Assembly: GCF_001279725.1 (NCBI RefSeq)
Contig: NZ_LGDE01000458.1
Location: 1-64,000 of the forward strand
Length of the DNA stretch: 64,000 nt
DNA from: Streptomyces sp. WM4235
GTDB lineage: Bacteria; Actinomycetota; Actinomycetes; Streptomycetales; Streptomycetaceae
Direction: 5' to 3'
The notes under the pieces were generated by a model. That model had not been told where the DNA came from and ran no database searches. It was given only the letters and a program-made list of their open reading frames with translations. Each line of letters starts with the position of its first letter. Position 1 is the stretch's first letter. A program made the translations under genes and the position numbers. Positions 40,372-50,186 of the stretch are shown piece by piece.

Positions 40372-41403
40372 TCAGGCGTCCAACACCCGGTCGAACTGCG
40401 TGGTGGTGTGCCGCAGGTGCGCCACCAGCTCGTCGCCCACCTTCGGCTCTGTCGCGTCCGAGGGCACGAACAGGATCGACACCTGCATGTGCGGGGGCTC
40501 GGCGAACCAGCGCTGCTTGCCCGCCCACACGAACGGGGACAAGTTGCGGTTCACGGTGGCCAGGCCCGCCCGGGCGACGCCCTTGGCACGCGGCATCACC
40601 CCGTGCAGGGCCTTGGGGGCCTCCAGGCCCACTCCGTGCGACGTACCGCCGGCGACGACGACCAACCAGCCGTCGGACGCGGCCTTCTGCTGCCGGTAGC
40701 CGAACCGTTCCCCCTTGGAGACCCGGGTGACGTCGAGGACCGCGCCGCGGTACTCGGTCGCCTCGTGGTCGCCCAGCCACAGCCGGGTGCCGATGCGGGC
40801 CCGGAAGCGGGTCTGCGGGAACTGCTGCTGGAGCCGCGTCAGCTCCTCGGCCTTCAGGTGGCTGACGAACATGGTGTGCAGCGGCAGCCGGGCCGCGCGC
40901 AGCCGATCCATCCAGCCGATGACCTCCTCGACGGCGTCCGAGCCGTCGGGGCGGTCCAGCGGCAGGTGCAGGGCGAAGCCCTCCAGACGGACGTCCTCGA
41001 TGGCGGAGTGGAGCTGTCCCAGGTCCTGTTCCGAGACGCCGTGGCGGCGCATCGAGCTCATGCACTCGATGACCACTCGGGCGCCGACCAGACCGCGGAC
41101 CCCGTCCACGGAGGACACCGAGCGGATCACCCGGTCCGGCAGCGGCACCGGGTCCTCGCCGCGCCGGAACGGGGTGAGGACGAGCAGGTCACCGCCGAAC
41201 CAGTCCTTGATGTTCGCGGCCTCGTAGGTCGTCCCGACGGCGAGGATGTCGGCGCCCATCCGGGTCGCCTCCTCGCACAGCCGCTCGTGGCCGAAGCCGT
41301 AGCCGTTGCCCTTGCAGACCGGGATCAACCCGGGGAACCGGTCCGCGACCTGCTTCTGGTGCGCACGCCAGCGCGCGGTGTCGACGTAGAGCGTGAGCGC
41401 CAT
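40372..41403 (-). CDS. Alanine racemase family protein
   Basis: The 343-residue protein has the alanine-racemase N-terminal PLP-binding barrel: after LYVDTARWRAHQKQV comes PVCKGNGYGFG, with Lys31 as the expected PLP lysine. It is a little shorter than catalytic Alr (about 370-390), and the C-terminal domain is divergent, so racemase activity is not certain; a substrate other than alanine is possible. It lies 73 bp downstream of femX on the same strand, suggesting a shared transcript and a link to peptidoglycan bridge or stem amino acids. AGAGAGG lies upstream of the ATG. Confidence 0.8.
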   Translation of the reverse strand: MALTLYVDTARWRAHQKQVADRFPGLIPVCKGNGYGFGHERLCEEATRMGADILAVGTTYEAANIKDWFGGDLLVLTPFRRGEDPVPLPDRVIRSVSSVDGVRGLVGARVVIECMSSMRRHGVSEQDLGQLHSAIEDVRLEGFALHLPLDRPDGSDAVEEVIGWMDRLRAARLPLHTMFVSHLKAEELTRLQQQFPQTRFRARIGTRLWLGDHEATEYRGAVLDVTRVSKGERFGYRQQKAASDGWLVVVAGGTSHGVGLEAPKALHGVMPRAKGVARAGLATVNRNLSPFVWAGKQRWFAEPPHMQVSILFVPSDATEPKVGDELVAHLRHTTTQFDRVLDA

Positions 41404-41476
41404 GCCCGTCCGGAGCCTCTCTGGAAAGCCGCTTGGTACAGCGGTGCTGTGTATGTGGGTGGGTCGAAAGTGCGGG

Positions 41477-42595
41477 TCAGCGGCGGGACATGTAGATGTC
41501 GAGCGCCTTGTGCAGCACCTTGTTGAGCGGGAAGTCCCACTCGCCGACGTACTCGACGGCCTCGCCGCCCGTGCCGACCTTGAACTGGATCAGGCCGAAC
41601 AGGTGGTCGTTCTCGTCCAGCGTGTCACTGATGCCGCGCAGGTCATAGACGCTCGCGCCGAGCGCGTACGAATCGCGGAGCATGCGCCACTGCATCGCGT
41701 TCGAGGGCCTTACCTCGCGCTTGTGGTTCGCGGAGGCTCCGTACGAGTACCAGACGTGTTGGCCGACGGTGATCATCGTGGCCGCGGCCAGGGGCTCGCC
41801 CTCGTGCGTCGCGATGTACAGCCGCATCCGGTTGGGGTCCTCGGAGTTGAGGGCCGTCCACTGGCGCTGGAAGTAGCTGAGCGGACGCGGGCGGAACTTG
41901 TCGCGCTCGGCCGTGATCTCGTAGAGGTGCTGCCAGGTCGGCAGGTCGTCGTAGCCGCCCTGGACCACCTCGACGCCGGCCTTCTCGGCCTTCTTGATGT
42001 TGCGGCGCCACAGCTGGTTGAAGCCCTTGAGGACATCGTCCAGCGAGCGGTTGGCCAGCGGTACCTGGAAGACGTAGCGGGGCTGGACGTCGCCGAAGCC
42101 GGCGCCGCCGTCCTCGGCCTGCTGCCAGCCCATGCGGCGCAACTTGTCGGACACCTCGAAGGCGCGGGGCTCGATCACCGAGGCCTCCACGTCGCGCAGG
42201 CGCTTGACGTCGGGGTCCTGGATGCCCGCCTTGATGGCCGCCGAGTTCCAGCGTCGGATGACGACGGGCGGACCCATCTTCACGGTGAAGGCGCCCTGCT
42301 GCTTGAGGTGGCTCAGCATCGGCTGGAGCCACTCCTCCAGATTCGGGGCGTACCAGTTGATGACCGGGCCCTCGGGGAGGTAGGCGAGGTAGCGCTTCAC
42401 CTTGGGCAGTTGGCGGTACAACACGAGTGCGGCACCGACGAGTTCGCCGGATCCGTCGAACCAACCGAGGTTCTCGGAGCGCCACTCGTTCTTCACGTCG
42501 GCCCACGCCGGGACCTGGCAGTGGCTAGCGGAGGGCAGGCTCTGGAGGAAACCCAGATGCTGCTCTCGGCTGATGGTCCTCAGGGACAGGCTCAT
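41477..42595 (-). CDS. femX: FemX-like lipid II aminoacyl (glycyl) transferase
   Basis: FemABX enzymes add bridge amino acids from aminoacyl-tRNA to the lysine or diaminopimelate of lipid II. Streptomyces uses a single glycine, and FemX is the enzyme assigned to it. The 372-residue protein has two GNAT-like subdomains typical of the family, with SHCQVPAWADVKNEW near the N-terminus, AYLPEGPVINW, and the C-terminal YSYGASANHKREVRPSNAMQW. It lacks an obvious coiled-coil arm. Its neighbours on the same strand are the alanine-racemase-like gene downstream and a small membrane-protein gene upstream. Confidence 0.9.
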   Translation of the reverse strand: MSLSLRTISREQHLGFLQSLPSASHCQVPAWADVKNEWRSENLGWFDGSGELVGAALVLYRQLPKVKRYLAYLPEGPVINWYAPNLEEWLQPMLSHLKQQGAFTVKMGPPVVIRRWNSAAIKAGIQDPDVKRLRDVEASVIEPRAFEVSDKLRRMGWQQAEDGGAGFGDVQPRYVFQVPLANRSLDDVLKGFNQLWRRNIKKAEKAGVEVVQGGYDDLPTWQHLYEITAERDKFRPRPLSYFQRQWTALNSEDPNRMRLYIATHEGEPLAAATMITVGQHVWYSYGASANHKREVRPSNAMQWRMLRDSYALGASVYDLRGISDTLDENDHLFGLIQFKVGTGGEAVEYVGEWDFPLNKVLHKALDIYMSRR

Positions 42596-42677
42596 GCGGG
42601 GTGCTCCTCCGGCGGCTTCGCTGGCTATGGCGCGAAGCCTACTGCGACGGGGGCACCACCCTTCTGGGGGACGGGCC

Positions 42678-42705
42678 GGGCACCGGCCGCCGGCGGCCGG
42701 TGCCC
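42678..42705. terminator. Terminator between the small membrane-protein gene and femX
   Basis: A perfect 28-bp palindrome (arms GGGCACCGGCCGCC and GGCGGCCGGTGCCC) lies 20 bp past the stop of the small membrane-protein gene. Confidence 0.65.
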
Positions 42706-42725
42706 TTGTCGCGGAGGTACCCCGA

Positions 42726-43040
42726 TCAGCTCAGCCAGCCGCCGAAGAGACCGCCGTGCGCCATGCCGAGGTAGAAGCCGATGGCCGAGGCGCCAAGCCC
42801 GATGATCAGCGCGAAGCGCTCGCGTGTCGTCACCGAGATGAACTGTCCGTAGGCGCCGGTGAGGATCCCGACCAGCCCGGTCCACGAGCTGAGCAGGTGC
42901 AGATTGTCGAAGAAGCCCGTGACGAACGCCACGGCGCCGAGGATCAGGGTGGCCGCCAACAGGGTGTCCTGCAGCGGATGGGGCTTGCCATCGGTCGCGA
43001 AGAGCGAGATGGCGGACTGGGGCCGCGTTGCCTGTGCCAT
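42726..43040 (-). CDS. Small integral membrane protein of unknown function
   Basis: The 104-residue protein starts MAQATRPQSAISLF and has three predicted membrane segments (LAATLILGAVAFVTGFF, SSWTGLVGILTGAYGQFI, LIIGLGASAIGFYLGMA). The ATG at 43040 has an excellent AGGAGGTG 8 bp upstream. The gene is common upstream of femX and next to rpsF in Streptomyces. I cannot assign a function. Confidence 0.8.
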   Translation of the reverse strand: MAQATRPQSAISLFATDGKPHPLQDTLLAATLILGAVAFVTGFFDNLHLLSSWTGLVGILTGAYGQFISVTTRERFALIIGLGASAIGFYLGMAHGGLFGGWLS

Positions 43041-43293
43041 CGGAAAGGCACCTCCTGGCTGAAGCAGAGCGGTGCTGCGGGGCCTCCTCCGGCGGAGCCG
43101 GGGGCATAGCACCGAGCACACCCGATGCATACAGAGTGTGGCCCTCTCCCGCCGGATTTCAACCGGAAGGAGTCGAGCAGGTAGTCTGTACGGTCTGCGC
43201 GGTGTCTGCTCTGTGGATGCCGTGCAGTACGCATCACGACCCTCCTGCCACGGAACGACCGTGGCCGCTGAGTCCAAAGGAGGTGGGTTCCAC

Positions 43294-43584
43294 ATGCGTC
43301 ACTACGAAGTGATGGTCATCCTCGACCCCGATCTCGAGGAGCGCGCTGTCTCCCCGCTGATCGAGAACTTCCTCTCCGTCGTCCGTGAGGGCAACGGAAA
43401 GGTCGAGAAGGTCGACACCTGGGGCCGTCGTCGTCTCGCTTACGAGATCAAGAAGAAGCCCGAGGGCATCTACTCGGTCATCGACCTTCAGGCCGAGCCT
43501 GCGGTCGTCAAGGAGCTTGACCGACAGATGAACCTGAACGAGTCGGTTCTCCGGACCAAGGTCCTTCGCCCCGAGACCCACTGA
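43294..43584 (+). CDS. rpsF: 30S ribosomal protein S6
   Basis: The 96-residue S6 starts [19 protein letters not shown] and contains [15 protein letters not shown] at the C-terminus. It binds 16S rRNA together with S18, encoded two genes downstream. AAAGGAGGTGGG precedes the ATG. It heads the operon rpsF-ssb-rpsR-rplI. The roughly 250-bp leader upstream carries no recognised gene; I looked for an S6:S18 autoregulatory RNA fold there but could not support one by eye. Confidence 0.97.
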   Translation: MRHYEVMVILDPDLEERAVSPLIENFLSVVREGNGKVEKVDTWGRRRLAYEIKKKPEGIYSVIDLQAEPAVVKELDRQMNLNESVLRTKVLRPETH

Positions 43585-43656
43585 ACTTCGGTTCAGCGGT
43601 AATCGGGACCGAGTAGCACAGCAGCCCAGCAGCAATCCCCGCCGAGAGGTTCATCC

Positions 43657-44256
43657 ATGGCAGGCGAGACCGTCATCACGGTCGTCGGCAATCTCGTCGA
43701 CGACCCCGAGCTGCGCTTCACCCCCTCGGGTGCGGCGGTCGCGAAGTTCCGTGTCGCGTCCACTCCCCGCATCTTCGACAAGCAGACCAATGAGTGGAAG
43801 GACGGCGAAGGCCTGTTCCTGACCTGCTCGGTCTGGCGTCAGGCGGCGGAGAACGTCGCCGAGTCCCTTCAGCGGGGCATGCGCGTCATCGTGCAGGGCC
43901 GGCTGAAGCAGCGGTCGTACGAGGACCGTGAGGGTGTCAAGCGCACGGTCTACGAGCTGGACGTCGAGGAAGTCGGCCCCAGCCTGAAGAGCGCCACGGC
44001 CAAGGTCAACAAGACCACCGGTCGCGGTGGCCAGGGTGGATACGGCGGCGGCGGTCAGCAGCAGGGTGGCGGCGGTGGCAACTGGGGCGGAGCCCCCAGT
44101 GGCGGCGCGCCGCAGGGCGGCGGAACTCCCTCCGACGACCCGTGGGCGTCCAGCGCGCCGGCCGGTGGCCAGCAGCAGCAGGGCGGCGGCGGGGGCGGTT
44201 GGGGCGGAAGCTCCGGCGGCTCCGGCGGTGGCTACTCGGACGAGCCGCCCTTCTAG
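43657..44256 (+). CDS. ssb: Single-stranded DNA-binding protein
   Basis: The 199-residue SSB has an OB-fold ([18 protein letters not shown], then [16 protein letters not shown]) up to about residue 115. A long Gly/Gln-rich flexible linker and the acidic protein-interaction tip DEPPF follow at the C-terminus. It coats single-stranded DNA at replication forks and recruits partner proteins. It lies between rpsF and rpsR and is co-transcribed with them, the usual order. Confidence 0.97.
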   Translation: MAGETVITVVGNLVDDPELRFTPSGAAVAKFRVASTPRIFDKQTNEWKDGEGLFLTCSVWRQAAENVAESLQRGMRVIVQGRLKQRSYEDREGVKRTVYELDVEEVGPSLKSATAKVNKTTGRGGQGGYGGGGQQQGGGGGNWGGAPSGGAPQGGGTPSDDPWASSAPAGGQQQQGGGGGGWGGSSGGSGGGYSDEPPF

Positions 44257-44299
44257 GGCAGCTCGCAACCCCACTTCTTGATCACACAGGAGAGACACA

Positions 44300-44536
44300 A
44301 TGGCGAAGCCGCCTGTGCGCAAGCCTAAGAAGAAGGTCTGCGCGTTCTGCAAGGACAAGACCGTGTACGTGGACTACAAGGACACGAACATGCTGCGGAA
44401 GTTCATTTCCGACCGCGGCAAGATCCGTGCCCGCCGCGTCACCGGCAACTGCACGCAGCACCAGCGTGACGTCGCCACGGCCGTCAAGAACAGCCGTGAG
44501 ATGGCGCTGCTGCCCTACACGTCCACCGCGCGATAA
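44300..44536 (+). CDS. rpsR: 30S ribosomal protein S18 (zinc-binding C+ form)
   Basis: The 78-residue S18 has VCAFCKDK (CxxC) and GNCTQHQ, giving the zinc-ribbon ligands of the C+ paralogue. Streptomyces also has a zinc-independent C- copy elsewhere in its genomes. It pairs with S6 in the platform of the small subunit. AGGAGAGAC precedes the ATG. Confidence 0.96.
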   Translation: MAKPPVRKPKKKVCAFCKDKTVYVDYKDTNMLRKFISDRGKIRARRVTGNCTQHQRDVATAVKNSREMALLPYTSTAR

Positions 44537-44554
44537 GGAAAGGGTGACCGAACA

Positions 44555-45001
44555 ATGAAGATCATCCTGACCCACGAGGTCAATGGCCTCGGTGCCGCAG
44601 GTGACGTCGTCGACGTCAAGGACGGCTACGCTCGCAACTACCTGATCCCGCGTCGCTTCGCGATCCGCTGGACCAAGGGTGGCGAGCAGGACGTGGCGCA
44701 GATTCGCCGCGCCCGCAAGATCCACGAGATCGCGACCATCGAGCAGGCCAACGAGATCAAGGCCAAGCTCGAGGGCGTGAAGGTCCGTCTGGCCACCCGC
44801 TCGGGTGACGCCGGCCGTCTCTTCGGTTCCGTCACGCAGTCCGACATCGCCACGGCGATCGAGGCTTCCGGTGGCCCGAAGGTCGACAAGCGCCGCGTCG
44901 AGCTGGGCTCGCCGATCAAGACCCTCGGTTCGTACCAGGTCTCCGTGCGTCTGCACACCGAGGTCCTCGCGAACGTGGGCGTCGAGGTCGTCGCCGCCTA
45001 A
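44555..45001 (+). CDS. rplI: 50S ribosomal protein L9
   Basis: The 148-residue L9 starts [19 protein letters not shown] and shows the two-domain form: an N-terminal RNA-binding domain with [16 protein letters not shown], a long connecting helix, and a C-terminal domain with [15 protein letters not shown]. It is the last gene of the rpsF operon, and a very strong terminator follows. Confidence 0.97.
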   Translation: MKIILTHEVNGLGAAGDVVDVKDGYARNYLIPRRFAIRWTKGGEQDVAQIRRARKIHEIATIEQANEIKAKLEGVKVRLATRSGDAGRLFGSVTQSDIATAIEASGGPKVDKRRVELGSPIKTLGSYQVSVRLHTEVLANVGVEVVAA

Positions 45002-45010
45002 GTGCTGCGC

Positions 45011-45048
45011 ACGAAGGGCCGCACCCCCTTGGGGGTGCGGCCCTTCGT
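45011..45048. terminator. Strong terminator after rplI
   Basis: A perfect 18-bp stem (ACGAAGGGCCGCACCCCC, 45011-45028, with 45031-45048) closes a TT loop, 9 bp past the rplI stop. Confidence 0.85.
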
Positions 45049-45128
45049 CGTTTTCGGACGTCCACCGTGGCCAGCGGCTGGTGGCCGGGTGCCGAGCGGC
45101 GCGATCACGTGAAACGCGGCGTTTCACG

Positions 45129-45142
45129 GTTTCACGTGAAAC
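45129..45142. other. parS: parS site 8
   Basis: Perfect GTTTCACGTGAAAC in the gap between rplI and the MATE gene. Degenerate parS-like halves (CACGTGAAACGC and GCGTTTCACG) precede it at 45105-45128. Confidence 0.95.
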
Positions 45143-45164
45143 AGGCGGAGCGGGGCGCACCGGT

Positions 45165-45178
45165 GTTTCACGTGAAAC
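45165..45178. other. parS: parS site 9
   Basis: Perfect GTTTCACGTGAAAC, 36 bp from site 8. The symmetry extends to 24 bp (45160-45183, outer arms CCGGT and ACCGG), so it may also form a hairpin after the MATE gene. Confidence 0.95.
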
Positions 45179-45211
45179 ACCGGCCATCGGGGGCCTCGGT
45201 GGTCGGGTGGC

Positions 45212-46549
45212 TCAGCGGGTGGCCCCGGCGACCAGCCAGCGGCCCGAGCGGGCGCGGAGCTGGAGCGTCACCATGCGGACCAGCATCATCAGGGCCATGG
45301 CCCACCAGAGGGCCGTCAGGCCTCCTCCGAGGGCCGGGACGAGGAGAGCGGCCGGGGCGAACACGGCGAGGGTCAGCAGCATGGCCCAGGCCAGGTAGCG
45401 GCTGTCTCCGGCGCCCATCAGGACTCCGTCCAGGACGAAGACGATGCCGGACACCGGCTGGGAGAGCGCCACGACCAGCAGTGCCGGCAGGAGGGCGGAC
45501 TCGACGGCCGGGTCGCCGGTGAACAAGGGGATGAAGACCGGGCGGGCCACGGCGACCAGCAGCCCCAGGACGATGCCCGCGACGATGCCCCACTGGACCA
45601 TCCGGCGGCAGACCGCCTTGGCTCCCTCGGTGTCCCCGGCTCCCAGGTAGCGGCCGATGATCGCCTGGCCGGCGATCGCGATGGCGTCCAGGGCGAAGGC
45701 GAGCAGGCTCCAGAGGGAGATCAGGATCTGGTGGGCGGCGACATCGGCGTCGCCGAGTCGCGCGGCCACGGCGGTGGCGATCATCAGGACCGCGCGCAGT
45801 GACAGGGTGCGGACCAGAAGCGGTACGCCGGCCTGGGCGCAGGCCCGGATTCCCGCCGGGTCGGGGCGCAGGGAGGCGCCGTGCCGGCGGGCTCCGCGTA
45901 CGACCACGACCAGGTAGGCGGCGGCCATGGCGCACTGGGCGAGCACGGTGCCCCAGGCAGAACCGGCGATGCCGAAACCGGCCCCGTAGACGAGAGTGAC
46001 GTTCAGGACGCCGTTGAGCGTGAACCCGCCGATGGCGACGTAGAGCGGGGTCCGGGTGTCCTGGAGCCCGCGGATGACACCGGTGGCTGCCAGCACCATG
46101 AGCATCGCGGGGATGCCGAGGGCGGAGATCCGCAGGTAGGTGATCGCGTACGGGGCCACGTTGTCGGAGGCGCCGAGGAGGGAGACCAGCCAGGGGGCCG
46201 CGGGCAGGACGACGGCGACGACGGCGGCGCCCAGCAGCAGCGCGAGCCAGATGCCGTCCATGCCCTGGCGGATCGCCGCCGGGAGATCGCCCGCGCCCAC
46301 CCGGCGGGCGACCGCCGCGGTGGTGGCGTAGGCGAGGAAGACGAAGACGCTCACCGCGGTGGTGAGCAGTGCGGCGGCGATGCCCAGACCGGCCAGCTGC
46401 GGCGTGCCCAGGTGGCCCACGATGGCGCTGTCGGCCATCAGGAAGAGGGGTTCGGCGACGAGGGCTCCGAACGCGGGGACTGCCAAGGCGAGGATCTCGC
46501 GGTCGTGTCGTCTCGGCGCAGCCTTCGGCGCTGTGGAGGCCTGTGTCAT
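45212..46549 (-). CDS. MATE family efflux transporter
   Basis: The 445-residue protein has about 12 membrane segments arranged in two halves, with family motifs EPLFLMADSAIVGHLGTPQLAG near the N-terminus and ALDAIAIAGQAIIGRYLGAGD in the second half. MATE transporters export cationic drugs or metabolites using Na+ or H+ gradients; the substrate is unknown. In Streptomyces it sits between rplI and dnaB. It converges with the rpsF operon across a parS-bearing gap and is divergent from dnaB. Confidence 0.9.
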   Translation of the reverse strand: MTQASTAPKAAPRRHDREILALAVPAFGALVAEPLFLMADSAIVGHLGTPQLAGLGIAAALLTTAVSVFVFLAYATTAAVARRVGAGDLPAAIRQGMDGIWLALLLGAAVVAVVLPAAPWLVSLLGASDNVAPYAITYLRISALGIPAMLMVLAATGVIRGLQDTRTPLYVAIGGFTLNGVLNVTLVYGAGFGIAGSAWGTVLAQCAMAAAYLVVVVRGARRHGASLRPDPAGIRACAQAGVPLLVRTLSLRAVLMIATAVAARLGDADVAAHQILISLWSLLAFALDAIAIAGQAIIGRYLGAGDTEGAKAVCRRMVQWGIVAGIVLGLLVAVARPVFIPLFTGDPAVESALLPALLVVALSQPVSGIVFVLDGVLMGAGDSRYLAWAMLLTLAVFAPAALLVPALGGGLTALWWAMALMMLVRMVTLQLRARSGRWLVAGATR

Positions 46550-46737
46550 GTGCTCAATCTAATCTTCCACAGGTAATGGATGCAAGGCTCTTTGGATCCT
46601 TACCGAAGCGCTGACTTGGGTGTTCTTCCCACCCCGTTGGGGGCGATCTTGAGACAGTGGCGAAGAAATTTCTTCCCCACGGCTAGATCGGCAAGAAATC
46701 GCAGGTCAGACAGGGTGTGGAGGGTGGTCGGGTGATT

Positions 46738-46837
46738 TTGTCCACAGCGTCGTCCCCCGGTCCGTACACAGCTTGGAGGCAGTTACCCACAGCATTGGCG
46801 CCGTCGTCCACATCTCATCCACACACCCTGTGGATAA
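46738..46837. promoter_or_regulatory. DnaA-box cluster upstream of dnaB
   Basis: Within 100 bp lie a perfect TTGTCCACA (46738-46746), TCGTCCACA (46804-46812), TCATCCACA (46815-46823) and TTATCCACA on the minus strand (46829-46837). The first matches the Streptomyces consensus and the last the E. coli consensus. The last box ends 5 bp before the -35 of dnaB. Confidence 0.75.
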
Positions 46838-46842
46838 CAAGA

Positions 46843-46871
46843 TTGGCTGACGTCGCTCGCGGCCCTACCGT
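46843..46871 (+). promoter_or_regulatory. Probable dnaB promoter
   Basis: TTGGCT (46843-46848) and TACCGT (46866-46871) are separated by 17 bp, a good vegetative match, about 115 bp upstream of the dnaB start. Confidence 0.6.
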
Positions 46872-46984
46872 GGTGCGTTGCCCCGACGCGCCGACAGCCG
46901 ATTCGGGCACCCCGAATGTCAGAGCCGTGTCGTAGAAAGAGTGACACGGCGAGGTCCGCGCAGCGGACGGGAGGAGGCGGCCCG

Positions 46985-48466
<1,482 letters not shown>

Positions 48467-48504
48467 TCCGTGAGGGTGTGGGGTCTCGAACTTCGTGTCG
48501 GAAT

Positions 48505-48550
48505 CTCACGGTCGGTGTCGGATGGAAGTCGGATCCGACACCACCGTGAG
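48505..48550. terminator. Long terminator after dnaB
   Basis: CTCACGGT plus GGTGTCGGAT (48505-48523) pair with ATCCGACACC plus ACCGTGAG (48533-48550), with a single unpaired C and a 9-nt loop. It lies 38 bp past the dnaB stop. Confidence 0.8.
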
Positions 48551-48572
48551 ACCAGCGCGCAGGTGCTGCTGC

Positions 48573-49136
48573 TCAGCACCTCGTCTCGTACCTGGTCAGG
48601 ATCACGCCGCCGGGAAGCGTCCGCGTCTCCACCAGGTTCAGGTTCACCCAGTTGTCCAGCGCGGTGAAGAACGGTGTGCCGCCGCCCACCAAAACCGGCG
48701 CGGTGGCCAGCACGTACTCGTCAATCAGCCCGGCCCGCATGGCCGCCCCGGCGAGCGTCGCGCCACCGATGTCCATCGGGCCGCCGTCCTCAGCCTTGAG
48801 CCGGGTGATCTCGGCGACCGCGTCGCCGGTGACCAGGCGGGTGTTCCAGTCGACCTCGTCGATCGTCGAGGAGAACACCACCTTCGACATATCCCGCCAG
48901 CGGCGCGCGAACTCGATCTCCGCCGGGGTGGCGTTGGGCTGCTGGTCGCCGGTCGGCCAGTGGGAGCTCATCGTCTGCCACAGCTTGCGCCCGTACAGCG
49001 ACAGGTCGGTCGCCTGCAACTGGTCGGACCAAAACTGGAACAGCTCCTCGCTCGGCACGCCCCAGCCGATGTCGTCGCCGGGCGCGGCGATGTAGCCGTC
49101 CAGGCTCAGGTTCATGCCGTAGATCAGTTTCCGCAT
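48573..49136 (-). CDS. Dihydrofolate reductase family protein (RibD C-terminal type)
   Basis: The 187-residue protein starts MRKLIYGMNLSLDGYIA and contains LSLYGRKLWQTM, KVVFSSTID, GGATLAGAAM and ATAPVLVGGGTPFF. This is the layout of the DHFR-like/RibD C-terminal reductase family, whose members are mostly uncharacterised NAD(P)H-dependent proteins. It is not the housekeeping folate enzyme. It lies between dnaB and the DUF6193 gene in a variable stretch, with no operon partner. Confidence 0.85.
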   Translation of the reverse strand: MRKLIYGMNLSLDGYIAAPGDDIGWGVPSEELFQFWSDQLQATDLSLYGRKLWQTMSSHWPTGDQQPNATPAEIEFARRWRDMSKVVFSSTIDEVDWNTRLVTGDAVAEITRLKAEDGGPMDIGGATLAGAAMRAGLIDEYVLATAPVLVGGGTPFFTALDNWVNLNLVETRTLPGGVILTRYETRC

Positions 49137-49400
49137 GGCGCCAGCCTTCCGTGAGTCGGTCTCACGCGTACAGACCGGCGCGGCGCGGGAAACTCATCGG
49201 TGCGTGATCTGAGCCCACAGGTAGTCCTCGTGGCCCACAGGGAGTCCTCGTGCTCGGTGGCTCAGCCGCAGACTCGTCGTTCAGGTCACGGAAGATCGAC
49301 ATGTCATCGGCGGCGAGACCCTACAGAGGGTGCGGCGGGCTCGTCCTCTCCGTTGCCCCGGCGTCCCACCAAACAGCGTGCCGCCCGGTGTCGTCCGTCG
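49137..49400. other. Intergenic region between the DHFR-like and DUF6193 genes
   Basis: This 264-bp region contains a 20-bp tandem duplication (49213-49252) and no supported gene. Confidence 0.5.
49213..49252. repeat. Tandem 20-bp direct repeat
   Basis: GCCCACAGGTAGTCCTCGTG (49213-49232) is followed directly by a copy with one change (T to G at unit position 10, 49233-49252). Confidence 0.8.
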
Positions 49401-50186
49401 TCATCGATCCCCGGCTGGGCCGGCGACCGCAGGTCCGCAGCCGGCCGGCAGACCGGAGACCACCAGGGCTACGGCCCCTTGCGGGGTGTCGGCATCGCCG
49501 ATGACGGTCCGGCGGGACGGCGCGTGGACCCGGTACCGGCCGTTGCTCAGTGGATCGACGTGCGGCACGTCCCGTGAATACGGGATCCCGACGCACGTCG
49601 TGAAGTGCAGGGACCGGTGACTGGTGAACGGGTAGAGCCGGCGCAGCCTCGGCTCGGCGTACGCGGCCTCCGCGATCCGCAGGGTCGATCGCGCGTAGTA
49701 GAACAGGTCTTCCTTTCGCCGCAGGCCTTCCAGGAGCAGGCGCCACCCGACGGCGACGGCGTCGGCGGGACCACGTTCGTGAGCCCGTGCCAGTTCGGTG
49801 ACCGTGACGAACGGGGCCGCCTCGTGGATCTCCTGGAGCGTCGCGCCGTTTCGCCACCCCTCCAGGGCCAAGGCCATCTCTCCGAGGTCCGGGGTGGAGC
49901 CCGAGATCAGCCGTACTCCCCTGCACCACCCGCTGAGGATGAACTGTCGTTCCGCGGATCCGAGCGTGATCCAGCACGTCTCCCGGCCGACGACCTCGCT
50001 TGCGACGCCGGCGGATCGCAACGGATCCGATTCGTTCACCAGGACCGGATCCCACGCGAGCGCGAGCTCGGCGGACACCGCCTCCAGCGCCGCGGCGAGG
50101 CCGCCGGCGGACATCAGGTCCGGATACGGCTCGGGCTTCGTGGGCGACGGCTCGTGGCGGCTCGGGTCGGCAGAGTTCGAAGTCAC
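49401..50186 (-). CDS. DUF6193 family protein
   Basis: The 261-residue cytoplasmic protein contains CWITLGSAERQFILSGWCRG, LARAHERGPADAVAVGWRLL and, near the C-terminus, LYPFTSHRSLHFTTC and NGRYRVHAPSRRTVIGDADT. I place it, by recollection of these conserved stretches, in the DUF6193 family, which databases label as natural-product-biosynthesis related. No catalytic motif is evident and no biosynthetic genes flank it here. The GTG at 50186 has GGGAGA upstream. It is divergent from the serine hydrolase gene. Confidence 0.6.
   Translation of the reverse strand: MTSNSADPSRHEPSPTKPEPYPDLMSAGGLAAALEAVSAELALAWDPVLVNESDPLRSAGVASEVVGRETCWITLGSAERQFILSGWCRGVRLISGSTPDLGEMALALEGWRNGATLQEIHEAAPFVTVTELARAHERGPADAVAVGWRLLLEGLRRKEDLFYYARSTLRIAEAAYAEPRLRRLYPFTSHRSLHFTTCVGIPYSRDVPHVDPLSNGRYRVHAPSRRTVIGDADTPQGAVALVVSGLPAGCGPAVAGPAGDR

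Larger units (their letters stand above)
46550..46984. other. MATE-dnaB divergent intergenic region
   Basis: This 435-bp region holds no gene. It carries a 14-bp palindrome (46662-46675), a cluster of DnaA boxes (46738-46837) and a good promoter for dnaB (46843-46871). Confidence 0.7.

Noticed and set aside
43041..43293. S6:S18-binding autoregulatory RNA in the rpsF leader
   Set aside because: Such leaders are known in other bacteria, but I could not draw a convincing fold with the conserved loop by eye.
49401..50186. Part of a biosynthetic gene cluster
   Set aside because: The DUF6193 label hints at natural products, but no synthase, tailoring or resistance genes surround it.
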